The position numbers were made by a program, and so were the translations under genes. A stretch of 8,519 nt of DNA from Afipia sp. (GTDB lineage: Bacteria > Pseudomonadota > Alphaproteobacteria > Rhizobiales > Xanthobacteraceae), in the NCBI GenBank assembly GCA_026400415.1, contig JAPLPA010000160.1:1-8519 (forward strand). Direction: 5' to 3'. Within the stretch, counting starts at the first letter, position 1. Every line of letters starts with the position of its first letter. Below are positions 1-5,425 of this stretch, in pieces. Below the pieces are notes generated by a model. The model had not been told where the DNA came from and ran no database searches. It saw nothing but the letters and a program-made list of their open reading frames with translations.

Positions 1-1
1 T

Positions 2-328
2 CCGTCGATCATGGGAACAGGTCCGATTCCCGCCGCTCGCGCTGCTTTGAAAAAAGCCGGCTGGAAACCGAGTGACCTCGATCTGATCGAGGCCAACGAG
101 GCGTTTGCAGCTCAAGCATCAGCAGTGAACAAGGAGCTTGGCTGGGATACGTCCAAGGTCAACGTTAATGGTGGCGCGATTGCCATCGGCCATCCGATCG
201 GTGCATCCGGCGCGCGTGTGCTGGTGACGCTGCTTCATGAAATGCAGAAACGCGATGCCAAGAAGGGTCTCGCGACACTTTGCATCGGCGGCGGCATGGG
301 CATCGCGATGTGCGTCGAGCGTTCCTGA
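2..328 (+). CDS. phaA: Acetyl-CoA acetyltransferase (biosynthetic thiolase), 3' part only
   Basis: This is the C-terminal 108 residues of a thiolase that condenses two acetyl-CoA into acetoacetyl-CoA, the first step of polyhydroxybutyrate synthesis in the cytoplasm. The frame is open from base 2, so the start lies outside the window; full-length family members are about 390 residues. Seen in order: MGTGPIPA near the start of the fragment, the NEAFA motif (visible residues 32-36), GGAIAIGHPIGASGAR with the catalytic His at visible residue 64, and the C-terminal CIGGGMG motif with the catalytic Cys at visible residue 94. It ends in TGA. The neighbour phaB supports PhaA over a degradative AtoB/FadA-type thiolase, but sequence alone cannot fully separate these. 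Confidence 0.93.
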   Translation, partial: PSIMGTGPIPAARAALKKAGWKPSDLDLIEANEAFAAQASAVNKELGWDTSKVNVNGGAIAIGHPIGASGARVLVTLLHEMQKRDAKKGLATLCIGGGMGIAMCVERS

Positions 329-360
329 TATTTTCAGCGCTCTGCACAATACAAAATTGG

Positions 361-389
361 AATGCCCGGCTTCGTGTCGGGCATTTTTT
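361..389 (+). terminator. Intrinsic terminator after phaA
   Basis: A GC-containing stem pairs 361-370 with 376-385 (one G-U pair, loop TTCGT). It runs straight into a T tract at 384-389. The stem begins 32 bp after the phaA stop. This has the classical rho-independent form and should end, or attenuate, phaA transcription before phaB. Confidence 0.8.
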
Positions 390-445
390 CTTGCGGTCTT
401 TGCATTTGACCTGAATACTTATTTTCCAAGAAACGTCAGTGAATG

Positions 446-453
446 AGTGAGGG
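446..453 (+). promoter_or_regulatory. Ribosome binding site that sets the phaB start
   Basis: The purine-rich AGTGAGGG lies about 5 nt before the ATG at 459. An upstream in-frame GTG at 447 falls inside this Shine-Dalgarno sequence, so it is unlikely to be the start. The ATG also gives the usual family N-terminus, MTRVALVTGG. Confidence 0.65.
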
Positions 454-458
454 TCGAG

Positions 459-1184
459 ATGACAAGAGTTGCATTGGTCACCGGAGGAACGCGCGGCATC
501 GGTGCCGCAATTAGCAAAGCGTTGAAAGCTGCGGGCTATAAGGTCGGAGCGAGCTATGCCGGCAACGATGACGCCGCCGCAAAGTTCAAGGCCGAGACAG
601 GAATCCCGGTCTACAAATGGGATGTCGCGGCGTTCGACGCTTGCGCGGAAGGCGTAAAGAAAGTCGAAGCCGAACTCGGCCCGATCGACGTGTTGGTCAA
701 CAATGCGGGCATCACGCGCGACGTGCCGTTTCATAAAATGTCGCTCGATCAGTGGAATGCGGTCATTAACACCAATCTCGGTTCGCTGTTCAACATGTCG
801 CGGCAGGTGATTGAAGGCATGCGTGGACGTAAATTTGGACGCATCATCAGCATCTCGTCGATCAACGGACAGAAGGGTCAGTTCGGACAGGTGAATTATT
901 CGGCGGCGAAAGCCGGTGACATTGGCTTCACCAAGGCGTTGGCGATGGAAAACGCAAAAGGTGGTGTCACTGTCAACGCAATCTGCCCCGGTTACATCAA
1001 TACCGAGATGGTCCAGGCGGTGCCAAAGGACGTGCTCGAGAAGAATATCATCCCGCAAATTCCGACCAACCGTCTCGGCGAGCCCGAAGAAATCGCCCGT
1101 GCAGTTGTGTTTCTTGCGTCAGATGACTCGGGCTTTATCACCGGATCGACAATGACGATCAATGGCGGTCAGTATCTGCATTGA
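459..1184 (+). CDS. phaB: Acetoacetyl-CoA reductase (NADPH-dependent, SDR family)
   Basis: PhaB reduces acetoacetyl-CoA to (R)-3-hydroxybutyryl-CoA, the monomer precursor for polyhydroxybutyrate synthase. The 241-residue length is typical for the family. Seen: the Rossmann cofactor motif TGGTRGIG (residues 8-15), NNAG (81-84) followed by ITRD, which is characteristic of PhaB, then the catalytic Ser134, Tyr147 and Lys151 (YSAAK), PGYI (178-180 region), and a C-terminal SDR end with FITGSTMTINGG. I chose the ATG at 459 because of the Shine-Dalgarno sequence and the family N-terminus; a GTG at 447 would add four residues. It follows phaA by 130 bp with a terminator between them, so it may have its own promoter or depend on readthrough. 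A FabG-like ketoacyl reductase is the alternative, but the phaA neighbour and the ITRD stretch favour PhaB. Confidence 0.93.
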   Translation: MTRVALVTGGTRGIGAAISKALKAAGYKVGASYAGNDDAAAKFKAETGIPVYKWDVAAFDACAEGVKKVEAELGPIDVLVNNAGITRDVPFHKMSLDQWNAVINTNLGSLFNMSRQVIEGMRGRKFGRIISISSINGQKGQFGQVNYSAAKAGDIGFTKALAMENAKGGVTVNAICPGYINTEMVQAVPKDVLEKNIIPQIPTNRLGEPEEIARAVVFLASDDSGFITGSTMTINGGQYLH

Positions 1185-1226
1185 TTGGCGAACCGATCCT
1201 TGCGTATTGACCGTCGCTAGTTTGCG

Positions 1227-2105
1227 ATGACGAAGTCGACTGCTACGCTTGTCGGGCTCACAGCGATTTTGATGTGGTCGCTCCTGGCAGTGCTGACGGT
1301 CGCAACGGGTCGCATCCCGGCGTTTCAATTGCTTGCAATGACGTTTGCAATCGGTGCCGGCATCGGTCCATTGACGTGGATATGGCGTCCCGGTGCATGG
1401 CGCGCCATGAGGCAGCCAATCGTTGTTTGGCTCATGGGTGTCGGCGGATTGTTCGGCTATCACGCGCTGTATTTTCTGGCGTTGCGGTTCGCGCCGCCAG
1501 CAGAAGCTGGTCTGCTGAACTATTTATGGCCGTTACTGATCGTTTTGCTATCTTCACTACTGCCTGGTGAGCGGCTCGCACGCCATCATATTGTCGGTGC
1601 GATGCTTGGCTTTGCAGGTACCGTCATCTTGCTGGTTGGCAACGATGCATCTCAGTTCAAAGAATCCTACCTGCCGGGATTCGCCGCGGCCTTTGTCGCA
1701 GCGTTCGTCTGGGCCTGTTATTCGGTTCTGTCTCGAAAATTTGCGGAAGTGCCGACGGATGCCGTCGCAGGATATTGCATCGCGACTGCGGCGCTTGCCG
1801 CGATAGCACATGTTACTTTTGAGACGACGGTATGGCCCGCAACTGTCTCGCAATGGCTTGCCATCGCGGCGTTGGGAATTGGTCCGGTCGGCATCGCGTT
1901 TTTCGTCTGGGACATCGGCATGAAGCAAGGCGACATTCGCGTGCTCGGCGCGGCATCCTACGCAGCGCCATTGCTTTCGACCGGCCTTCTCATCGCGGCG
2001 GGGTTTGCGAAGCCGACCACCACGCTTGCTATTGCTGCGGCGCTGATCGCAGGTGGCGGGTTAATCGCATCAAGGGATATGATCTATCGCGTGGGGCGTG
2101 ATTAG
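1227..2105 (+). CDS. DMT-superfamily EamA exporter, YddG-like
   Basis: This 292-residue inner-membrane protein has ten predicted hydrophobic segments, at roughly residues 5-26, 33-53, 66-86, 92-112, 121-137, 151-169, 179-197, 208-228, 237-259 and 263-281. This is the duplicated two-EamA-domain layout of drug/metabolite transporters. The stretch around residues 77-105 (GYHALYFLALRFAPPAEAG, then LLNYLWPLL) resembles the YddG aromatic amino acid exporter branch. Substrate is inferred from that resemblance only. The ATG at 1227 has no clear Shine-Dalgarno sequence, but it places the first helix correctly; the next in-frame ATG is inside helix 1. It lies 42 bp after phaB and may be cotranscribed with it, though no functional link to polyhydroxybutyrate is evident. 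Its TAG stop overlaps the stop of the convergent cupin gene. Confidence 0.85.
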   Translation: MTKSTATLVGLTAILMWSLLAVLTVATGRIPAFQLLAMTFAIGAGIGPLTWIWRPGAWRAMRQPIVVWLMGVGGLFGYHALYFLALRFAPPAEAGLLNYLWPLLIVLLSSLLPGERLARHHIVGAMLGFAGTVILLVGNDASQFKESYLPGFAAAFVAAFVWACYSVLSRKFAEVPTDAVAGYCIATAALAAIAHVTFETTVWPATVSQWLAIAALGIGPVGIAFFVWDIGMKQGDIRVLGAASYAAPLLSTGLLIAAGFAKPTTTLAIAAALIAGGGLIASRDMIYRVGRD

Positions 2106-2536
2106 AGCTCTGGCTCCCAGTCGGGCGGGGCCAACTCGAATTTTGCAAACTCAAACCCGGGTGCGACGGTGCATCCCACAAGTGTCCAGTCTCCGGTACT
2201 TTCGGCTGCTTGCCATGCCTGCGCCGGAACCGCGATCTGCGGAAAATCGTCTGCACTCAAATCCGCGCCAAGACGAACCTTGCGTTTGCCACTCTTGTCA
2301 GCGATGTGAAGCGTAAGGGGGCTGCCCGCGTAGTAATGCCAGATCTCAGCCGCATCGATGCGATGCCAGTGTGATCGTTCGCCGCGCGCCAGCAGGAAAT
2401 AAATCGCAGTCGACGCTGCGCGTTTGCCGTCCACATTGTTGCTGTCCCGAAATGTCTCGCGGTAATGACCGCCTTCCGGGTGCGGCTTCAAATCGAGCCG
2501 CGCGATAATCTCCGCTGCGGTCGGACCGGTGCTCAC
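2102..2536 (-). CDS. DUF985 (cupin_5) family protein
   Basis: This 144-residue protein is a small single-domain cupin of the DUF985/YML079w type. The biochemical role of the family is not settled; the beta-barrel suggests small-molecule or sugar-nucleotide binding. Seen: the family N-terminal motif PHPEGGHYRETFR (residues 18-30), FLLARGERSHWHR with His56 and His58 as likely pocket residues, AEIWHYYAG (63-71), VPAQAWQAA, and the C-terminal GCTVAPGFEFAKFEL. The start is a GTG at 2536 that overlaps the gloB TGA as GTGA. I see no good Shine-Dalgarno sequence before it, so its translation probably depends on coupling to gloB. Its TAA stop overlaps the exporter stop by 4 nt, leaving no space for a dedicated terminator. 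Confidence 0.87.
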   Translation of the reverse strand: MSTGPTAAEIIARLDLKPHPEGGHYRETFRDSNNVDGKRAASTAIYFLLARGERSHWHRIDAAEIWHYYAGSPLTLHIADKSGKRKVRLGADLSADDFPQIAVPAQAWQAAESTGDWTLVGCTVAPGFEFAKFELAPPDWEPEL

Positions 2537-3300
2537 GACTTATTCTTGCGCTCGCGCAGTTCGCCGAACACGTCGGCGGGACTCTTGCCCGCAAGACCGA
2601 CAGCGGCGGCAACCGACGGCACATCCGCACGCAGAAACACATTGGCTTCTTTTTCGTCGCGAACGAGAGTGGGAACGGTCGGCTGATTTGCGGCGCGCAG
2701 TTTGGCGACCTCTTCGGCGCGCGCTTTCAATGCCGGATTGCTGGGTTCAATGCCGAGCGCGAATTTCACATTGGATGCAGTATATTCGTGGCCGCAATAG
2801 ACGCGCATGTCGTTCGGCAATGCGCGCAGCTTCAGCAGCGAATCCCACATCATCGGATAGGTGCCCTCGAACACACGTCCGCAGCCTATTGAAAATAGAG
2901 TGTCGGCGCAGAACAGTGCGCGCTCATCGTCGAAGACATAGCTAATGTGATCTAGCGTGTGGCCGGGTGTCTCCAGAACACGCGCTGCAAGATTGCCGAC
3001 CTTCACGGTCGATCCTTCCTTCACGCGCTCGTCGACGAGCGGAATTGCGGCACCCTTGTCGTGCGGCGCGACGACACGGCACTGATACTTGCTCTTTAGT
3101 TCAGCAATTCCGCCCACGTGATCGGCGTGATGATGCGTCACCAGAATATCGGTCAGAGTCCAGCCTTCGCGTTGAAGGGCTTCGATGATTGGAGCAGCCT
3201 CCGGCGCGTCGATCGACGCGGTGGCCTTGGTGGCCGGATCGTGAATGAGATAGCCGAAATTATCGGACAGTCAGGGGAACAGTCTTATCTCGGCGGCCAT
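2533..3300 (-). pseudogene. gloB: Hydroxyacylglutathione hydrolase (glyoxalase II) with in-frame TGA at codon 10
   Basis: Glyoxalase II hydrolyses S-D-lactoylglutathione to D-lactate and glutathione in methylglyoxal detoxification. The full frame from the ATG at 3300 is 255 codons, the usual family length. All metal ligands of the metallo-beta-lactamase fold are present: THHHADH (His56, His58, Asp60, His61), His114 in TPGHT, Asp133 in CADT and His171 in CGHEYT. The normal N-terminus MAAEIRLFP is followed by TGA (3273-3271) and then LSDNFGYLIHDPAT, so one codon, expected to be Cys, is replaced by a stop. No frameshift follows. An intact frame restarts only at a GTG at 3141 (codon 54), which has no Shine-Dalgarno sequence and would omit the first beta strands. 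The most likely reading is a recent nonsense mutation or a base error; leaky readthrough at UGA-C could leave some activity. The gene is in an operon with the cupin. Confidence 0.88.
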
Positions 3301-3305
3301 GACGT

Positions 3306-3310
3306 CTCCA
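3306..3310 (-). promoter_or_regulatory. Ribosome binding site for gloB
   Basis: On the minus strand TGGAG sits 5 nt before the ATG at 3300. It supports 3300 as the true translation start, and therefore shows that the TGA at codon 10 lies inside the gene. Confidence 0.65.
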
Positions 3311-3429
3311 GATATCGAGGATGTGTATAACCTATCACGGCCTCATCGGTGTACGAAACATACGTTAACGCATATCTATCGATGTAACGCCGTGAATTGG
3401 AATATCGCAATCGCGCGCGTCTGCATGTT

Positions 3430-3433
3430 AGGA
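3430..3433 (+). promoter_or_regulatory. Ribosome binding site that sets the methyltransferase start
   Basis: AGGA lies 8 nt before the ATG at 3442. It favours that ATG over an in-frame TTG at 3397. Confidence 0.5.
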
Positions 3434-3441
3434 TCGGGATC

Positions 3442-4197
3442 ATGACAATCGATGTGATCGATCTCCGTAATTTTTACTCACAGCGCCTCGGCGTGGTAGC
3501 GCGGCGGTTGATCAACCGTGCCATTCATCGGCACTGGCCGCATGCCGACGGCATGCGTGTGCTGGGCTTCGGTTATCCGACGCCCTATCTGGGATTGTTT
3601 CGCGAAGATGCCGAACGCTGCATTGCCTTCATGCCGGCTGCGCAAGGCGTTTTGAAATGGCCGACTGCGCGTCCAACTTTAGCGGCGCTGGTCGATCAGT
3701 ATTTGCTGCCGTTGCCTGATGCTTCGGTTGATCGAATCCTGCTCGTGCACGCGCTCGAAATTTCCGACGATCCCGAAGCATTGTTGCGTGAAGTCTGGCG
3801 TGTTCTCGCGCCATCGGGGCGTATGATGGCTGTCATTCCAAACCGCCGGGGCGTGTGGACGCGAACCGACACCACGCCGTTCGGTCATGGCCGTCCCTAT
3901 TCGCGGTCTCAAATCACCCAGTTGCTGCGTCAAACGTGGTTTACGCCGTCCGCTTGGGGTGAGGCGTTGTTCATGCCTCCGATCCAAGGTGGGTGGATTT
4001 TGCGTTCCGCAATGGCCTGGGAGCGGATCAGTGCCGCGGTGTCTTCGCCTTTTGCTGGTGTGCACATCGTCGAAGCCACGAAACAGGTTTATCGTGCGAT
4101 ACCCGCTCATCGTGAGCGCACGCGGCTGATTCCTGCGATGGAGCCTGTGCTCGTGCCGACGACGTCGCAATACGACGACAACTCTGGCTCGCGCTAG
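3442..4197 (+). CDS. Class I SAM-dependent methyltransferase (Methyltransf_11-like), substrate unknown
   Basis: This 251-residue protein has the Rossmann methyltransferase layout. Residues 39-50 (RVLGFGYPTPYL) take the place of motif I. Residues 89-106 (LPLPDASVDRILLVHALE) form the motif carrying the acidic/aromatic turn. Residues 115-134 (LREVWRVLAPSGRMMAVIPN) are the signature strand-helix of Methyltransf_11 proteins. A basic, aromatic middle region (RRGVWTRTDTTPFGHGRPYS) probably helps form the substrate site. Motif I lacks the usual GxGxG spacing. From general knowledge, a methyltransferase divergent from gloB is a recurrent arrangement in alphaproteobacteria; what it methylates is not known to me. 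The C-terminal 25 or so residues look disordered. I chose the ATG at 3442 for its Shine-Dalgarno sequence; the upstream TTG would add 15 residues of poor quality. Confidence 0.85.
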   Translation: MTIDVIDLRNFYSQRLGVVARRLINRAIHRHWPHADGMRVLGFGYPTPYLGLFREDAERCIAFMPAAQGVLKWPTARPTLAALVDQYLLPLPDASVDRILLVHALEISDDPEALLREVWRVLAPSGRMMAVIPNRRGVWTRTDTTPFGHGRPYSRSQITQLLRQTWFTPSAWGEALFMPPIQGGWILRSAMAWERISAAVSSPFAGVHIVEATKQVYRAIPAHRERTRLIPAMEPVLVPTTSQYDDNSGSR

Positions 4198-4233
4198 AAA
4201 TTTGCCGCGCTGTCGTGGGGATGCTTCGGTGGC

Positions 4234-4971
4234 TTATTCGTTGCCCGGTCCGAAATCGTCTCCCGGCGTGGGAGCGACTTGCCCCTCAGGGCGGGGGCCT
4301 GGCGGCCTGCGGCGGCGGCGGTTGTTGAAACGATCGCCGTTCTGACCTTCGTTGTTTTCAAAGCCATTTCCGTTCGGCTGTGGCTGTGCGCCACCTGTGA
4401 TGAATGACGGCAGTCGATCGACATCGTCACCCGCTTGCACCGAAGGCTGTGGTTGGGGGCGATGATCGCGTTGGTCGCGGTTCTGATCGCGCGGTTGCTG
4501 ATGCTCGCGCTGCTGATAAGGCTGCGGTTCGCGTGGCTGGAATTGTGGCTGTTGCTGCGGAGGCTGTGGCGCAAATCCTGGCTCTTGTCCGAAGTTGGAG
4601 AAGCTTTCGCCCTCGTCGCCTTCGTCGGTCTGCGTCGTGCTGTTCTCGCCTTCTGGCCGCGGCGTCTGCTGTGGCTGACTCTGGCGGAATTGTTCCTGCG
4701 CCGCCGCGATCAGGCGAAAATAGTGTTCGGCGTGCTGGTAGTAATTCTCCGCCGCTACCGGATCGCCCGAGGTGCGTGCGTCTCGCGCGAGCTGGACATA
4801 CTTCTCTGCGACATGCGAGGCGGTTCCTCGAATTTTGATATCCGGTCCATTGGATTCGAAAACTCGGGTCATCGGGTTCTGGCCGCGCCGGTTGTTATTA
4901 TTGTTGTTATTATTATTGTTGTTATTGTTGCGGCTACGCATACGCTTGTTGTTGTTAGGACCGTTTCTCAT
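4234..4971 (-). CDS. DUF4167 domain protein with poly-Asn tract and disordered Q/P/N-rich tail
   Basis: This 245-residue protein is of unknown function. Its N-terminus is basic and Asn-rich, with 13 consecutive Asn at residues 15-27. The folded DUF4167 core covers about residues 30-96, with RVFESNGPDIKIRGTA and then helical VAEKYVQLARDA and AENYYQHAEHYFRLI. Residues 97-245 are low complexity: Gln/Pro-rich, an acidic patch at 116-123, a run of five Arg at 218-222, and an acidic end. No signal peptide or membrane segment is visible, so it should be cytoplasmic. The family is, to my knowledge, essentially alphaproteobacterial; the basic and disordered parts suggest nucleic-acid or ribonucleoprotein contact, which is inference. 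The ATG at 4971 is preceded by AGAAGG at a good distance. It is downstream of prmC on the same strand, and convergent with the methyltransferase with 36 bp between stops. Confidence 0.88.
   Translation of the reverse strand: MRNGPNNNKRMRSRNNNNNNNNNNNNNRRGQNPMTRVFESNGPDIKIRGTASHVAEKYVQLARDARTSGDPVAAENYYQHAEHYFRLIAAAQEQFRQSQPQQTPRPEGENSTTQTDEGDEGESFSNFGQEPGFAPQPPQQQPQFQPREPQPYQQREHQQPRDQNRDQRDHRPQPQPSVQAGDDVDRLPSFITGGAQPQPNGNGFENNEGQNGDRFNNRRRRRPPGPRPEGQVAPTPGDDFGPGNE
4891..4929 (-). repeat. AAT/AAC trinucleotide tract encoding 13 Asn
   Basis: Thirteen consecutive Asn codons mix AAC and AAT, read on the minus strand (GTT/ATT on the plus strand). Mixed codons make it less slippage-prone than a pure repeat, but it is still an uninterrupted 39-bp low-complexity block inside the DUF4167 gene. 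Confidence 0.9.
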
Positions 4972-5064
4972 TTCTGCCTTCTATCAATTCAGGTCGCGGT
5001 GATCGATTTGGTGGAAGCACGGCGCATCGCAACCGCGCGTAATGAAGCGCATTTCAGTTTCAAT
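4972..5064 (-). promoter_or_regulatory. Leader region of the DUF4167 gene
   Basis: These 93 bp lie between the small ORF stop and the DUF4167 ATG. The only clear signal is the Shine-Dalgarno sequence AGAAGG immediately before the ATG. No strong -35/-10 pair is visible, so a promoter here is assumed from position only. Confidence 0.3.
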
Positions 5065-5214
5065 TCAGGTTTGCCATAAGTCGCGTTCAACAAAGACGCG
5101 TTCTCCAAATGCCCGAAGGCAATAGCCGTCAGGGCCGGATCGAATCAGCTTGCCGAAACAAGCATGAAGTTCTGCAGTTGAGTGTTCGAGTGCAATAGAA
5201 GCTTTCGTTCGCAT
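5065..5214 (-). CDS. Small hypothetical protein, 49 residues
   Basis: A minus-strand frame runs from an ATG at 5214 to TGA at 5067-5065. I do not recognise the product. It begins MRTKASIALEHSTAELHACF and ends FGERVFVERDLWQT, a mixed globular-looking composition with regular hydrophobic spacing. It sits between prmC and the DUF4167 gene on the same strand. The same frame is open upstream to a TAA at 5331-5329. The codons just before the ATG also read like protein (RLFEREGLHAALLETA), but no standard start codon exists there. The true start could therefore be non-standard, or the gene may have lost its 5' end. A purine-rich AAGGCAGG at 5267-5260 precedes that upstream stretch; the ATG itself has only a weak TTGAGA. 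Coding status is inferred from composition. Confidence 0.45.
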   Translation of the reverse strand: MRTKASIALEHSTAELHACFGKLIRSGPDGYCLRAFGERVFVERDLWQT

Positions 5215-5425
5215 CGCGGTCTCAAGCAGCGCAGCATGTAAGCCTTCGCGCTCGAATAACCTGCCTTGTCGGAACCTTTCATCCGGCGGGGATCTCTTTC
5301 GAGACCGCTGACTTAAATCCCGTATTCCTTAACGGGAGCCATGACCCTGAACCGATGTTGAAGCCGGAACGTAGTCGCTCCGGAGCAATATTCCAAGCGG
5401 TTTTTTGGGGCCGTTAAGCCCTTTA
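5215..5425. other. Non-coding interval downstream of prmC with several small inverted repeats
   Basis: No convincing full gene is seen here apart from the possible 5' extension of the small ORF (up to 5328). The interval holds a 6-bp perfect stem, TCCCGT (5318-5323) with ACGGGA (5332-5337), which on the minus strand is followed by TTTAAG and could be a weak terminator for the ptsP-prfA-prmC transcript. It also holds the 10-bp palindrome GCTCCGGAGC (5377-5386), a T6 run (5401-5406), and inverted arms CTTAACGG (5328-5335) and CCGTTAAG (5411-5418). Which of these are functional cannot be told from one sequence. Confidence 0.4.

Larger units (their letters stand above)
3301..3441. promoter_or_regulatory. 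Divergent promoter region between gloB and the methyltransferase
   Basis: This 141-bp gap separates two outward-facing genes and is AT-richer than its surroundings, so it should hold both promoters. On the minus strand TTATAC (3330-3325) is a fair -10 candidate for gloB, but no good -35 lies at the right distance. Inverted CGTTA (3363-3367) and TAACG (3385-3389) arms could be an operator, but they are short. Promoter positions are inferred from layout, not shown by strong motifs. Confidence 0.4.

Noticed and set aside
165..1058. Long minus-strand frame across phaA and phaB
   Set aside because: It is antisense to two clearly assigned genes, and its product is His/Arg/Cys-rich with no recognisable domain.
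2533..3141. gloB starting at the GTG at 3141
   Set aside because: It has no Shine-Dalgarno sequence and would remove the first 53 residues, including the first beta strands of the metallo-beta-lactamase fold.
3231..3273. Selenocysteine insertion signal after the gloB TGA
   Set aside because: The only nearby hairpin is CCGA/TCGG with loop TAATT, beginning 5 nt after the TGA. It is too short and too close, and lacks the G-rich apical loop of bacterial SECIS elements. The replaced Cys is not catalytic in the family.
3271..3273. Reassigned genetic code with UGA as a sense codon
   Set aside because: phaA, phaB, gloB and prfA all end in TGA at family-typical lengths, and Trp is encoded by TGG throughout.
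3397..3441. TTG start for the methyltransferase
   Set aside because: The ATG at 3442 has a better Shine-Dalgarno sequence, and the extra 15 residues look like untranslated leader.
4891..4929. CRISPR or direct-repeat array
   Set aside because: It is a simple codon repeat within a gene, with no repeat-spacer periodicity.
4435..5079. Long plus-strand frame rich in Leu and Val that looks like a membrane protein
   Set aside because: It is the antisense shadow of the DUF4167 gene: Asn and Gln codons read backwards give Val, Ile and Leu. It has no membrane-protein family features.
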